From the NCBI RefSeq assembly GCF_036231355.1, contig NZ_CP109496.1:6014001-6078000 (forward strand): a stretch of 64,000 nucleotides of DNA, in the 5' to 3' direction. This document shows, one piece after another, positions 38,834-47,510 of this stretch. The notes under the pieces were generated by a model. It saw only the letters and a program-made list of their open reading frames with translations, made no database searches and had not been told where the DNA came from. This DNA is from Streptomyces sp. NBC_01431. GTDB lineage: Bacteria > Actinomycetota > Actinomycetes > Streptomycetales > Streptomycetaceae. Each line of letters starts with the position of its first letter. Within the stretch, counting starts at the first letter, position 1. The position numbers were made by a program, and so were the translations under genes.

Positions 38834-39445
38834 GTGCCCGACCGTCTGTTCATCAAGCTCTGCGGGCTCAAGACCGAACAGGATGTGGACACCGCCGTCG
38901 AAGCCGGGGCCGACGCCATCGGCTTCATGTTCGCCGACAGCCCCCGGCGAGTGGATGCCACCACCGCCATCCGCCTCGTCGAACGGGTGCCGCCGCACGT
39001 GATGACCGTCGGCGTGTTCCGTGACCAGCCGACCGACCAGGTCCGGTCCCTGGCCGACATCACGGGCGTGCGCGCCATCCAGCTGCACGGCCACGAGGAG
39101 CGGAGCCAGTTCACCGAGCTCAGGAACGGCGGGTGGACCCTCATCCGGGGGACTTCGTACCGCGAGCCCGTACCACGGCGCGGGCAGATGGGCGAGGACA
39201 TCCTCCTCCTCGACGCGCCCACGCCGGGCGCCGGAATCCCCTGGGACTGGACCCGGGGGGCCCTGCGGTCCCCGGATGCGGAGTGGCTCCTGGCCGGTGG
39301 CCTCACACCGGGCAACGTCGCCGCGGCCGTACGGGCCACCCGGCCCTGGGGCGTGGACGTGTCCAGCGGGATCGAGAGGACCCGGGGAGTCAAGGACCCC
39401 GCTCTCATCGAGGCCTTCGTCAAGGCTGCGCGTGCCGCAGCCTGA
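38834..39445 (+). CDS. trpF: Phosphoribosylanthranilate isomerase (dedicated TrpF)
   Basis: TrpF converts PRA to CdRP. It is 203 residues, with the general base Cys in IKLCGLKTEQD, the general acid Asp in ILLLDAPTPGAG, and phosphate segments LLAGGLTPGNV and DVSSGIERTRGVKD. Streptomyces usually lacks trpF because PriA does this step, and PriA is present here at 5448. A dedicated TrpF therefore signals acquisition of a whole module. GTG 38834 follows a GAGGAG site. Confidence 0.92.
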   Translation: MPDRLFIKLCGLKTEQDVDTAVEAGADAIGFMFADSPRRVDATTAIRLVERVPPHVMTVGVFRDQPTDQVRSLADITGVRAIQLHGHEERSQFTELRNGGWTLIRGTSYREPVPRRGQMGEDILLLDAPTPGAGIPWDWTRGALRSPDAEWLLAGGLTPGNVAAAVRATRPWGVDVSSGIERTRGVKDPALIEAFVKAARAAA

Positions 39446-39464
39446 TCACCCCGAGGAGGACGAC

Positions 39465-40862
39465 TTGCCCATCCGTTTCTACGACACCAGCGCCCGGCAG
39501 ATTCGTGATTTCGTTCCGCTCTCGCGGGGTTGTGTCTCGATCTACCTGTGTGGTGCGACTGTTCAGGCGGCCCCGCACATCGGGCACATCCGGTCGGGGT
39601 TGAACTTCGACGTCATGCGGCGTTGGTTCGAGTACCGCGGTTATGGCGTGACGTTCATCCGCAATGTCACCGACATCGACGACAAGATCATCAGGAAGGC
39701 GGGCGAGCAGGGCCGTCCGTGGTGGTCGATCGGGTACGACAACGAGCGTGCGTTCAACGACGGCTATACGGCGCTGGGCTGCCTGCCGCCGACCTACGAG
39801 CCGCGGGCGACCGGGCACATCACCGAGATGGTCGAGATGATGCGGGGTCTGATCGAGCGTGGTCACGCGTATGAGGCGGACGGCAGTGTCTACTTCGATG
39901 TGCGTTCCTTCCCGGAGTACCTGGCGCTCTCCAACCAGGACATCGACGATCTGCGCCAGCCTGACGAGGGTGTGTCGGGTAAGCGGGATCCGCGGGATTT
40001 CGCGATGTGGAAGGCGACCAAGCCGGGTGAGCCGGACTGGGAGACGCCGTGGGGGCGCGGCCGGCCGGGCTGGCATCTGGAGTGCTCGGCGATGGCTCAC
40101 AAGTATCTGGGCAGTGCGTTCGACATCCACGGCGGCGGCCTTGATCTGATCTTCCCGCACCATGAGAACGAGATCGCTCAGGCGAAGGCCTTCGGTGACG
40201 CGTTCGCGCGGTACTGGGTGCACAACGCCTGGGTGACGATGTCCGGCGAGAAGATGTCGAAGTCGCTCGGGAACTCGGTGCTGGTTTCGGAGATGGTCAA
40301 GCGCTGGCGGCCGATCGTGCTGCGCTATTACCTGGGTACTCCGCACTACCGGTCGATGATCGAGTACAGCGAGGAGGCTCTGCGCGAGGCGGAGTCGGCG
40401 TTCGCGCGGATCGAGGGTTTCATCCAGCGTGTGGTGGAGAAGGCGGGCGGCATTGTCGAGCCTGCCGCCCAGGTGCCGCCCGCGTTCGCCGAGGCGATGG
40501 ACGACGACCTCGGGGTGCCGCAGGCTCTCGCGATCGTCCACACCACGGTGCGCCAGGGCAACAGCGCGCTGGCGGCCGATGACAAGGAAGCCGCGACGGC
40601 GCGTCTGGCTGAGGTCCGGGCGATGCTGGGTGTTCTGGGTCTGGACCCGCTGGATGCCCACTGGGCGGAAGAGGCCGACCGGGGCGGGGAGCTTCACGGC
40701 GCGGTGGACACTTTGGTGCGCCTGGTTCTGGAACAGCGTGAGGCGGCCAGGGCTCGTAAGGACTGGGCGACCGCGGACGCGATCCGTGACCAGCTCACCC
40801 AGTCCGGCCTCGTCATCGAGGACAGTCCCAGCGGCCCGCGCTGGACCCTCGGCCCCCGCTGA
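39465..40862 (+). CDS. cysS: Cysteinyl-tRNA synthetase, full-length cluster copy
   Basis: A 465-residue class-Ia synthetase. HIGH appears as PHIGHIRSG and KMSKS as GEKMSKSLGN. The cysteine-selective zinc ligands are Cys in YLCGATVQ, Cys in WHLECSAMAH, and His/Glu in FPHHENEIAQ. It keeps the CysRS C-terminal helical domain, so it is not the shorter MshC. The sequence is very close to the Streptomyces housekeeping CysRS I remember. Codon use here has visibly more T-ending codons than the genes before it. The start is TTG 39465 after GAGGAGG. It is probably a resistance copy or a dedicated Cys-tRNA supplier, though the sole CysRS cannot be excluded. Confidence 0.92.
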   Translation: MPIRFYDTSARQIRDFVPLSRGCVSIYLCGATVQAAPHIGHIRSGLNFDVMRRWFEYRGYGVTFIRNVTDIDDKIIRKAGEQGRPWWSIGYDNERAFNDGYTALGCLPPTYEPRATGHITEMVEMMRGLIERGHAYEADGSVYFDVRSFPEYLALSNQDIDDLRQPDEGVSGKRDPRDFAMWKATKPGEPDWETPWGRGRPGWHLECSAMAHKYLGSAFDIHGGGLDLIFPHHENEIAQAKAFGDAFARYWVHNAWVTMSGEKMSKSLGNSVLVSEMVKRWRPIVLRYYLGTPHYRSMIEYSEEALREAESAFARIEGFIQRVVEKAGGIVEPAAQVPPAFAEAMDDDLGVPQALAIVHTTVRQGNSALAADDKEAATARLAEVRAMLGVLGLDPLDAHWAEEADRGGELHGAVDTLVRLVLEQREAARARKDWATADAIRDQLTQSGLVIEDSPSGPRWTLGPR

Positions 40863-41148
40863 ACCCACACGATCGCCGTCGATACGGGGCAAGGGTCCTG
40901 CCCGGGGCAACTCGTCTGCGAGGGCGTGCGATTGCCGCGCGCCCCGGTGGGACCAGGGCGCCTCGGTCCGACCCCGCGCTCGCGCCAAGGCCCCGGTGTC
41001 GCGGGCCATGCACAGCCGCGGCCGCCCCGAACTGCCGGACCCGGCCTCGCCCTGCGCACAGGACAGCCGCACACTCCCAACTGCCCCCGCCCGTCGCGTA
41101 ACCTCAGCACTCCCGCCCCCGGACGGCGAGTGAACGGAGACGAGCCGC

Positions 41149-41868
41149 ATGGCCGCACTGTCGCTCCGTAAAGTGGAGGAAGCCGCGCCCGCGCTCGTCT
41201 CCCTCTACAAGAGCGCCGCCGTCTCCCTGGAGAGACACGGCCTCGATGACGAGACCGCCGCCGTCTACCTGGTCATCGACCACTCCGGCTCGATGCGCCC
41301 GTACTTCAGAGACGGCAGCGTGCAGGCGCTCGCCGACAGGGTGCTCGGCCTGTCCGCGCACCTCGACGACGATGGCCGCGTGCCTGTGGTCTTCTTCTCC
41401 ACGGGCATCGATGCAGAGACGGAGATCGCCCTGGAGAACCACAGCGGGCGCATCGAACGGATCGTCGCCAACCTCGGCCACATGGGCCGGACCAACTACC
41501 ACGTGGCCATGGACGCGGTCATCGACCACTACCTGGACAGCGGCGCGACCGCCCCCGCGCTCGTCGTCTTCCAGACGGACGGCGCCCCCAGCAGCAGACT
41601 CGCGGCCGAACGCTACGTCTGCAAGGCGGCCACACTGCCGATGTTCTGGCAGTTCATCGGCTTCGGCAATCCGCGCAGCCACCAGTTCGACTTTCTGCGC
41701 AGACTGGACGAGTTGGCCGTCCCCCAGCGCCGACGCGTCGACAACGCGGGCTTCTTCGCCGCCGGGAGCGACCCGCGAAGGATGAGCGACGCCCAGCTCT
41801 ACGATCGGCTGCTCGGCGAGTTCCCCCACTGGCTGCGCTCGGCACGGGCGGAAGGGATCGTACGGTGA
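41149..41868 (+). CDS. VWA-domain protein (TerF/TerY-like)
   Basis: A 239-residue von Willebrand A domain protein. The metal-ion-dependent adhesion site is complete: DHSGSMR, the Thr in GMGRTNYH, and the Asp in VFQTDGAPSS. Such proteins occur with tellurite-resistance-type (Ter) stress systems. Its stop overlaps the HutD-family start (GTGA), which implies coupling, but the functional link is unclear. Confidence 0.8.
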   Translation: MAALSLRKVEEAAPALVSLYKSAAVSLERHGLDDETAAVYLVIDHSGSMRPYFRDGSVQALADRVLGLSAHLDDDGRVPVVFFSTGIDAETEIALENHSGRIERIVANLGHMGRTNYHVAMDAVIDHYLDSGATAPALVVFQTDGAPSSRLAAERYVCKAATLPMFWQFIGFGNPRSHQFDFLRRLDELAVPQRRRVDNAGFFAAGSDPRRMSDAQLYDRLLGEFPHWLRSARAEGIVR

Positions 41869-42425
41869 GGATGCTGCGGGCCGCCGACAGGGTGGCCGTG
41901 CCGTGGCGGAACGGGGGCGGTGTGACGCGGAACGTCGCCGCGTACCCCGAAGGCGCGGGGACGGCCGGATTCGAGTGGCGGGTGAGCCTCGCGGACGTCG
42001 CGGCGGACGGCCCCTTCTCCGGCTTTCCCGGGGTGGACCGGATCCTCACGGTGGTCGAGGGCGCCGGAATGGACCTCACCGTCGGCGGTCAACGCCGCCT
42101 GGTGGACGAGCGGTTCGTGCCCCAGCACTTTCCGGGCGACGCGCCCACCCAGTGCCGTCTCCTGGCCGGGCCGGTGGTCAACTTCAACGTGATGTACCGC
42201 CGGGGACGCCCCGCGCCCTCGGTCGCCGTGGTGCGGGGCGCCCTGACGATCGCCGGACCCGCGCTCGTCGTCGCCCTCGACGCGCCCGTACGGGTCGACG
42301 CCGTCGTCCTCGACCCGTACGACGCGGTGCTGAGCGACGAGGGCGCCGCGAGCGTGCGGGCCGAGGGGCGCGCCGCGATCGTCACGCTCCCGCGATCGGG
42401 CATGGCCGCCTCGCCGATGCGGTAA
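41865..42425 (+). CDS. HutD-family protein
   Basis: A 186-residue cupin-like HutD protein. The conserved start AADRVAVPWRNGGGVTRNV and the segment FEWRVSLADVAADGPFSGFPGVDRIL are typical. HutD is usually linked to histidine utilisation, and its role is poorly defined. No hut genes lie nearby. GTG 41865 overlaps the VWA stop. Confidence 0.85.
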   Translation: MRMLRAADRVAVPWRNGGGVTRNVAAYPEGAGTAGFEWRVSLADVAADGPFSGFPGVDRILTVVEGAGMDLTVGGQRRLVDERFVPQHFPGDAPTQCRLLAGPVVNFNVMYRRGRPAPSVAVVRGALTIAGPALVVALDAPVRVDAVVLDPYDAVLSDEGAASVRAEGRAAIVTLPRSGMAASPMR

Positions 42426-42466
42426 TCAGGACAGAATCTGTCCGCCTCGTGCGGTTTGCTTGAGCC

Positions 42467-42991
42467 ATGGCATCCAATGAGACAGCGCGCCCGGCAGTTG
42501 GCTGGTCGGACTTCCGCAGTGCGGAACCAGCGTTCGCCGACGTCGTCGAAGCGCGGTTCAAGCAGTACAAGCACCACGTCCTCGCGACCCTCCGCAAGGA
42601 CGGCTCGCCCCGCGTGACCGGCCTGGAGGTGGAGTTCAGGGACGGCGAGCTGTGGCTCGGCATGATGCCGAACTCGATGAAGGCGTTCGACCTGCTGCGC
42701 GATCCGCGCTTCGCCGTCCAGGCCAACCCGGGACCGGATGCCGAGATGGCCGACGGCGACGTACGGGTCAGCGGGCGTGCCGTGGAGGTCACCGACTCCG
42801 CCGTCCTCGCGCGGTTCGCCTCCCAGGTGCACCCGCCCGAGCCCTTCCACCTGTTCCGCGCCGAGCTGACCGAGGTCGTGCGCACCGGCGTCGAGAACGA
42901 CGAACTGGTCGTACGGGCCTGGCGACCCGGCGCCGCCCTGCGCACCCTCAGGCGCGGCAACGCGGACGCCGGCGTTCGCGAGGATGCCTGA
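42467..42991 (+). CDS. Pyridoxamine-5'-phosphate-oxidase-fold protein
   Basis: A 174-residue split-barrel protein. HHVLATLRKDGSPRVTGLEVEF starts the barrel and LRDPRFAVQANP follows, as in flavin/F420-binding PPOX proteins of actinobacteria. It lacks the PdxH substrate motif, so it is unlikely to make PLP. It is monocistronic, or loosely linked to the SDR after it. Confidence 0.8.
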   Translation: MASNETARPAVGWSDFRSAEPAFADVVEARFKQYKHHVLATLRKDGSPRVTGLEVEFRDGELWLGMMPNSMKAFDLLRDPRFAVQANPGPDAEMADGDVRVSGRAVEVTDSAVLARFASQVHPPEPFHLFRAELTEVVRTGVENDELVVRAWRPGAALRTLRRGNADAGVREDA

Positions 42992-43048
42992 CGGCCCGGC
43001 GGTTACAGTCACCGGGGCAGCGACGGGCCAGGAGATCCAGGGGAGTTC

Positions 43049-43768
43049 ATGAGCAGCGAACACAGCAACGGCGCGGTCACCCTTGTCACCGGTGGTGCGA
43101 GCGGGATCGGCGCCGCGACCGTACGGCGGCTCGTCGCAGACGGCCACCGGGTCGCCGTCACCGGCCGCGACCAGGCGAAGCTCGACGCTTTCGTGGCCGA
43201 ACTCGACGCGGGGGAGCGGGTGGTGGCCCTCGCCGCCGACACCACCGACCCGGCCTCGATCAGCGGGGCGGTGGAGGCGGCGCTCAAGACGTTCGGGCGG
43301 CTCGACCACGTGGTCGCCAACGCCGGGTTCTCCACCCACGACAACCTCGCCGACGGGGACCCCGCGCACTGGCGCGAGATGCTCCTGGTCAACGTGCTCG
43401 GCCCGGCCCTCCTGGTGAAGGCCGCGCTGCCCGCGCTCACCGAGAGCGGCGGGCGGATCGTGATGGTGGGCAGCACGGCGGGGATCAAGAACACCCCGGG
43501 CAACATGTACTCGGTCAGCAAGAGCGCGCTCACCTCGCTCGCCGAGAACACCCGGGTCCTGGTCACCGGCTCGGGCGTCGCCGTGACGCTGATCGCGCCG
43601 GGCCGGGTGGACACCCCGTTCTGGGAGAGCCACCCCACGGGCGTCGTCCCGGACGGCCCGGCCATGACCCCGGACCACGTGGCCGAGGCGATCGTCTGGT
43701 CCCTGGCCCAGCCGGCCGGGGTCGAGGTGAACACGGTGGTGGTCCGGCCCACGGGGCAGGTGCACTGA
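43049..43768 (+). CDS. Short-chain dehydrogenase/reductase
   Basis: A 239-residue classical SDR. The cofactor motif is TGGASGIG and the active site is MVGSTAGIKNTPGNMYSVSK (Ser, Tyr-x3-Lys). An Arg after the second strand (VTGRDQ) suggests NADP preference. The substrate is unknown. It lies beside the steroid-catabolism locus but points the other way, and no operator copy is seen at its start. Confidence 0.82.
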   Translation: MSSEHSNGAVTLVTGGASGIGAATVRRLVADGHRVAVTGRDQAKLDAFVAELDAGERVVALAADTTDPASISGAVEAALKTFGRLDHVVANAGFSTHDNLADGDPAHWREMLLVNVLGPALLVKAALPALTESGGRIVMVGSTAGIKNTPGNMYSVSKSALTSLAENTRVLVTGSGVAVTLIAPGRVDTPFWESHPTGVVPDGPAMTPDHVAEAIVWSLAQPAGVEVNTVVVRPTGQVH

Positions 43769-43841
43769 GGGGTGCCCTGAGGACCGGTCACCCCTTGCCC
43801 TTGAGGCCTTGGGAGAGTTCGGGTCCCGGGCGCGACCGCGC

Positions 43842-44822
43842 TCAGCCCGCCAGTACCGCCGCCCGGCACTCTCCGGGCGCTCCCCACGCACCGCGCAGCA
43901 CCCGCGCCTTCCGCAGCCACAGCGAAAGGTCCAGCTCGTCCGTGTAGCCCACCGCCCCGTGCAGTTGCAGCGCGGTGCGGGCGGCGTCGTACGCGGCCTC
44001 CGACGCCGTCACCTTCGCGGCGGCGACATCGCGCGGCGCGAGCGACAGCGCCGCCCCGTACAGCAGCGGCCGCGCGAACTCCACCGCGACCAGCGTGTCC
44101 GCGAGCCGGTGCTTCACCACCTGGAACGAGCCGATGGGCGCACCGAACTGGGTGCGCTGCTTGACGTACGCCACCGTCCGGTGGAGCAGTGCCTCGGCGA
44201 CCCCGAGGCACTGCGCGGCCGCCGCGAGCCGGGCCAGGGCGGTGGCGTGCGCGAGGGCCGCCGTCAACCCGGACCCCGCGGCCAGGAGTTCACCGCCCGG
44301 CGCGAGGCGGGCCAGGCGCCGGGCCGGGTCGAGGGAGGGCTGGAGGGGCCCGTGCCCCGGCGCGAGCCGCAGCTCGCCGCCGTCGACGGCCAACACCGCG
44401 TCCGCCGTGTCCGCGTCGAGCGCGTACGGGCCGCCCTGCGGGAACAGGACGCTCGCCACGCACGCCCCCGACACGATCGACGGCAACAGCCGCTTGGCCG
44501 GGCCGTCCTCGCCCAGCTCGGCGAGCCGGGCGAGCAGGGCCGCCGCGGCCACCGTCTCGACCAGCGGACCCGGCGCCGCGTGACGGCCCAACTCAACGAA
44601 CGCCACGGCCAGTTCGACGGGCAGCGGCCCGACACCGTCGTACGTGTCCGGCGCGACCAGCGCGAACACCCCGGCCTCTGCGATCCGGGACCACAGGGCG
44701 CGGCCCGGCCCGGCCTCGCCCGCACCCCACGCCCGTACCACCGAAGGCGTGTCGGCGGCGGTCAGCATCGCGTCCAGCGAGCGCGCGAAGTCGAGCTGTT
44801 CCACATCGAGCAGGAACCTCAT
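43842..44822 (-). CDS. Acyl-CoA dehydrogenase (small subunit type)
   Basis: A 326-residue acyl-CoA dehydrogenase, shorter than usual. C-terminal FAD-fold segments are VKQRTQFGAPIGSFQVVKHRLAD and LHGAVGYTDELDLSLWLRKA. The N-terminal half is degenerate. Such short, divergent members often form alpha2beta2 complexes with a full-length partner in steroid catabolism (FadE33/FadE32 type in mycobacteria). Its ATG overlaps the stop of the full-length enzyme upstream, which supports a heteromer. Confidence 0.8.
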   Translation of the reverse strand: MRFLLDVEQLDFARSLDAMLTAADTPSVVRAWGAGEAGPGRALWSRIAEAGVFALVAPDTYDGVGPLPVELAVAFVELGRHAAPGPLVETVAAAALLARLAELGEDGPAKRLLPSIVSGACVASVLFPQGGPYALDADTADAVLAVDGGELRLAPGHGPLQPSLDPARRLARLAPGGELLAAGSGLTAALAHATALARLAAAAQCLGVAEALLHRTVAYVKQRTQFGAPIGSFQVVKHRLADTLVAVEFARPLLYGAALSLAPRDVAAAKVTASEAAYDAARTALQLHGAVGYTDELDLSLWLRKARVLRGAWGAPGECRAAVLAG

Positions 44823-45991
44823 CAGCGCCGGCCCTTAGGGAGGCCGAGCAGGCGCTCGGCGATGATGTCGCGCTGGATCTCGTTCGTACCGGCGTAGATT
44901 GGACCGGCCAGCGAGAAGACGTAGTTCTCGGCCCAACTGCCGTGTTCGGGTGCCTCGTTGGCGTCGCTCGACAGCTCGCCGTACGGGCCAAGCAGGTCGA
45001 GCGCGGTCTCGTGCAGGGCGATGTCGTAGTGCGACCAGAACACCTTGTTGAGGCTCGACTCGGCGCCGCTCGGCTCGGCCGCCGCGAAACGGGAGGCACC
45101 GGCGCAGGTGAAGAGCTCGTAGGCGCGCGCCCCGATCACCGCGTCGGCCACCCGGTCCCGCAGCGCCGTGTCCGCCGGATCGCCCTTCGCGCGCCACAGG
45201 TCCACGAGCCGCCGCGCGCCGGCGAGGAAGCGGCCGGGGGAGCGCAGCATCAGGCCGCGTTCGTTGCCGGTGGTCGACATGGCGATCCGCCAGCCCGCGC
45301 CGACCTCGCCGATGACGTCCTCGTCCGGCACGAACACCCCGTCAAGGAAGAGCTCCGCGAAGGCCGGTTTGCCGTCGAGGCGCCCGATGGGCCGGACCGT
45401 CACCCCGGGCGCCCGCAGGTCGAACATCAGGTAGGTCAGGCCCTGATGGGGTCTGGCCGCGGCCGGATCCGTACGGAAGATGCCGAAGGCGCGGTCGGCG
45501 AACGCGGCCCGTGATGACCAGGTCTTCTGCCCCGAAAGCAGCCAACCCCCCTGGGTGCGCACGGCCTTGGACCGCAGCGAGGCGAGGTCGGAACCGGCCT
45601 CCGGCTCCGACCAGGCCTGCGCCCAGATGGTCGCGCCGCTCGCCATGTCCGGCAGGATCCGTGCCCGCTGCTCGGGCGTGCCGTGGTCGAACAGGGTCGG
45701 CGCCAGCAGGTTGATGCCGTTCTGCGAGACCCGGCCGGGGGCGCCCGCCGCGAAGTACTCCTCCTCGAAGAGGAGCCACTTGAAGATGTCGACGCCCCGG
45801 CCCCTGTACTCCTTCGGCCACGAAACCACCGACCAGCGGTCCGCGGACAGCTCCGCCTCCCATGCGCGGTGGGCGGCGAAACCGGCCTGCGTCTCCAGGG
45901 AGGGGAGGGGCCTGGCGGGAACGTGCGCGGCCAGCCAGGCCCGCGCCTCGGCCCGGAAGGCCTCCTGGTCGGGGGTGGGGTCCAGGTCCAT
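44822..45991 (-). CDS. fadE30: Acyl-CoA dehydrogenase, FadE30-like
   Basis: A 389-residue full-length acyl-CoA dehydrogenase. The FAD/substrate segments are WAQAWSEPEAGSDLASL, WSSRAAFADRAFG and the C-terminal YAGTNEIQRDIIAERLLGLPKG. In the HIP pathway FadE30 dehydrogenates the propionyl side chain of 5-OH-HIP-CoA. The assignment rests on synteny: it is divergent from an IpdF-like SDR next to kstR2, as I recall for Rv3560c-Rv3559c. ATG 45991 is chosen. A KstR2-type operator lies between the two genes. Confidence 0.78.
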   Translation of the reverse strand: MDLDPTPDQEAFRAEARAWLAAHVPARPLPSLETQAGFAAHRAWEAELSADRWSVVSWPKEYRGRGVDIFKWLLFEEEYFAAGAPGRVSQNGINLLAPTLFDHGTPEQRARILPDMASGATIWAQAWSEPEAGSDLASLRSKAVRTQGGWLLSGQKTWSSRAAFADRAFGIFRTDPAAARPHQGLTYLMFDLRAPGVTVRPIGRLDGKPAFAELFLDGVFVPDEDVIGEVGAGWRIAMSTTGNERGLMLRSPGRFLAGARRLVDLWRAKGDPADTALRDRVADAVIGARAYELFTCAGASRFAAAEPSGAESSLNKVFWSHYDIALHETALDLLGPYGELSSDANEAPEHGSWAENYVFSLAGPIYAGTNEIQRDIIAERLLGLPKGRR

Positions 45992-46013
45992 GGTTGCGGT
46001 GCACCGTCCTTCC

Positions 46014-46031
46014 CTAACAAGTGTTTGGTAG
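46014..46031. promoter_or_regulatory. KstR2-type operator, copy 1
   Basis: CTAACAAGTGTTTGGTAG lies between the divergent fadE30-like and ipdF-like genes. It matches the operator at 54671-54688 (other orientation) at 16 of 18 positions. Both are close to the KstR2 consensus AnCAAGnnCTTGnT. Confidence 0.75.
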
Positions 46032-46045
46032 GTTAGCGTGGCGCC

Positions 46046-46834
46046 GTGACGGACAACAAGGCTCAGTACGTGCCGGGACACGGGCTGCTCGACGGCCGCA
46101 CCGCAGTCGTCACCGCGGCGGCCGGCGCAGGGATCGGCGGCGCCACCGCCCGCCGGCTCCTGGAGGAGGGCGCCAGGATCGTCATCGGCGACGCGCACGC
46201 CCGCCGCCTCAAGGAGACCGAGCAGGCGCTCGCCGCGGAGTTCGGCGCCCGCAACGTCGCCTCCCTGCCGTGCGACGTGACGGACGAACAGCAGGTCGGT
46301 GCCCTCTTCGCGCTCGCCACGCGCGTTCACGGCGGACTCGACATCGTCGTCAACAACGCTGGCCTTGGCGGCACTTGCTCCCTCGTCGACATGACCGACG
46401 AGCAGTGGTCCAAGGTCCTCGACGTCACCCTGAACGGCACCTTCCGCTGTACCCGCGCGGCCCTGCGCGTCTTCAAGGACTCCGGCCGCACCGGCGTGAT
46501 CGTCAACAACGCCTCCGTCGTCGGCTGGCGTGCCCAGGCCGGCCAGGCCCACTACGCGGCCGCCAAGGCGGGCGTCATGGCACTCACCCGCTGCGCGGCC
46601 ATCGAAGCGGCAGACCTCGGCGTCCGGGTCAACGCGGTCGCGCCGTCGCTCGCCATGCACCCCCACCTCGTGAAGGTCACCTCCGCCGAACTGCTCGAAG
46701 AGCTCACCGCCCGCGAGGCGTTCGGCCGCCACGCCGAACCCTGGGAGGTCGCCAACGTCATCGTCTTCCTGGCCAGCGGCTACTCCTCGTACCTGACCGG
46801 CGAGGTCGTCTCCGTCAGCAGCCAGCGCGCGTGA
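46046..46834 (+). CDS. ipdF: SDR, IpdF-like (5-hydroxy-HIP-CoA dehydrogenase)
   Basis: A 262-residue SDR with AAAGAGIGGATARRL at the cofactor site, NNAGLGG, and Ser plus Tyr-x3-Lys (NNASVVGWRAQAGQAHYAAAK). Its position between fadE30 and kstR2 matches the gene for IpdF (Rv3559c) in M. tuberculosis, which oxidises the 5-hydroxyl of 5-OH-HIP-CoA after side-chain loss. GTG 46046 follows the KstR2-type operator by only 14 bp, so the operator overlaps the promoter. Confidence 0.75.
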   Translation: MTDNKAQYVPGHGLLDGRTAVVTAAAGAGIGGATARRLLEEGARIVIGDAHARRLKETEQALAAEFGARNVASLPCDVTDEQQVGALFALATRVHGGLDIVVNNAGLGGTCSLVDMTDEQWSKVLDVTLNGTFRCTRAALRVFKDSGRTGVIVNNASVVGWRAQAGQAHYAAAKAGVMALTRCAAIEAADLGVRVNAVAPSLAMHPHLVKVTSAELLEELTAREAFGRHAEPWEVANVIVFLASGYSSYLTGEVVSVSSQRA

Positions 46835-46849
46835 GGAGACAATGACGGG

Positions 46850-47467
46850 GTGCCGACGAACAGCAAGAAGAAGACGCAGGTGACCGCCTCGCCCGAGCGG
46901 CGTCGTGAACTCCTCGCCACGGCGGCCGACGTGTTCGCCGCCCAGGGGTACAACGCCACCACCGTCCGAAGGATCGCGGACGAGGCGGGCATGCTCGCGG
47001 GCAGCCTCTACTACCACTTCGACTCCAAGGAATCGATGCTCGACGAGATCCTCTCGGCCTTCCTGAACGAGCTCTGGGAGGGGTACGACGCCGTGCTCGC
47101 CGCCGGACTCGGCCCCCGGGAGACCATCGAGGCCCTCGTCACCGAGTCCTTCCGGGAGATCGACCGGCACCGCGCCGCCGTCGCGATCTACCAGAAGGAG
47201 GCCAAGCACCTCGTGGACCAGGAGCGCTTCCACTACCTCGCCGACTCGCAGCAGAAGTTCGAGAAGGCATGGCTGGGGACGCTGGAGCGCGGAGTCGCCA
47301 CCCACGCCTTCCGCGCCGACCTCGACGTCCGCCTCACCTACCGGTTCGTGCGCGACACCGTGTGGGTGGCCGCGTCCTGGTACCGGCCCGGCGGACAGCA
47401 CAGCCCGGACGAGATCGCCCGCCAGTACCTCTCGATGGTCCTGGACGGAATCGCCGTACGTACATGA
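46850..47467 (+). CDS. kstR2: TetR-family repressor, KstR2-like
   Basis: A 205-residue TetR protein. The HTH is ELLATAADVFAAQGYNATTVRRIADEAGMLAGSLYYHFDS, written here only as its landmarks VFAAQGY, VRRIADEAG and SLYYHF. The C-terminal ligand domain is helical, with a WYRPGGQHSPDEIA loop. KstR2 represses steroid C/D-ring genes and is released by HIP-CoA. It follows the IpdF-like gene by 15 bp, and two matching operators occur in the locus. Confidence 0.82.
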   Translation: MPTNSKKKTQVTASPERRRELLATAADVFAAQGYNATTVRRIADEAGMLAGSLYYHFDSKESMLDEILSAFLNELWEGYDAVLAAGLGPRETIEALVTESFREIDRHRAAVAIYQKEAKHLVDQERFHYLADSQQKFEKAWLGTLERGVATHAFRADLDVRLTYRFVRDTVWVAASWYRPGGQHSPDEIARQYLSMVLDGIAVRT

Positions 47468-47510
47468 CCGCCGTACGTACCCAACTCACGTGTGTGAATG
47501 GGGAGTTGTC

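Noticed and set aside
39465..40862. Calling the synthetase-like gene mshC (mycothiol ligase)
   Set aside because: The protein is 465 residues with the full C-terminal CysRS domain and close CysRS sequence. MshC is shorter and lacks that domain.
42467..42991. Treating the PPOX-fold gene as part of the PLP/tRNA-Cys cluster
   Set aside because: It lacks PdxH motifs, lies beyond a 286-bp gap and two unrelated genes, and its composition matches the core genome.
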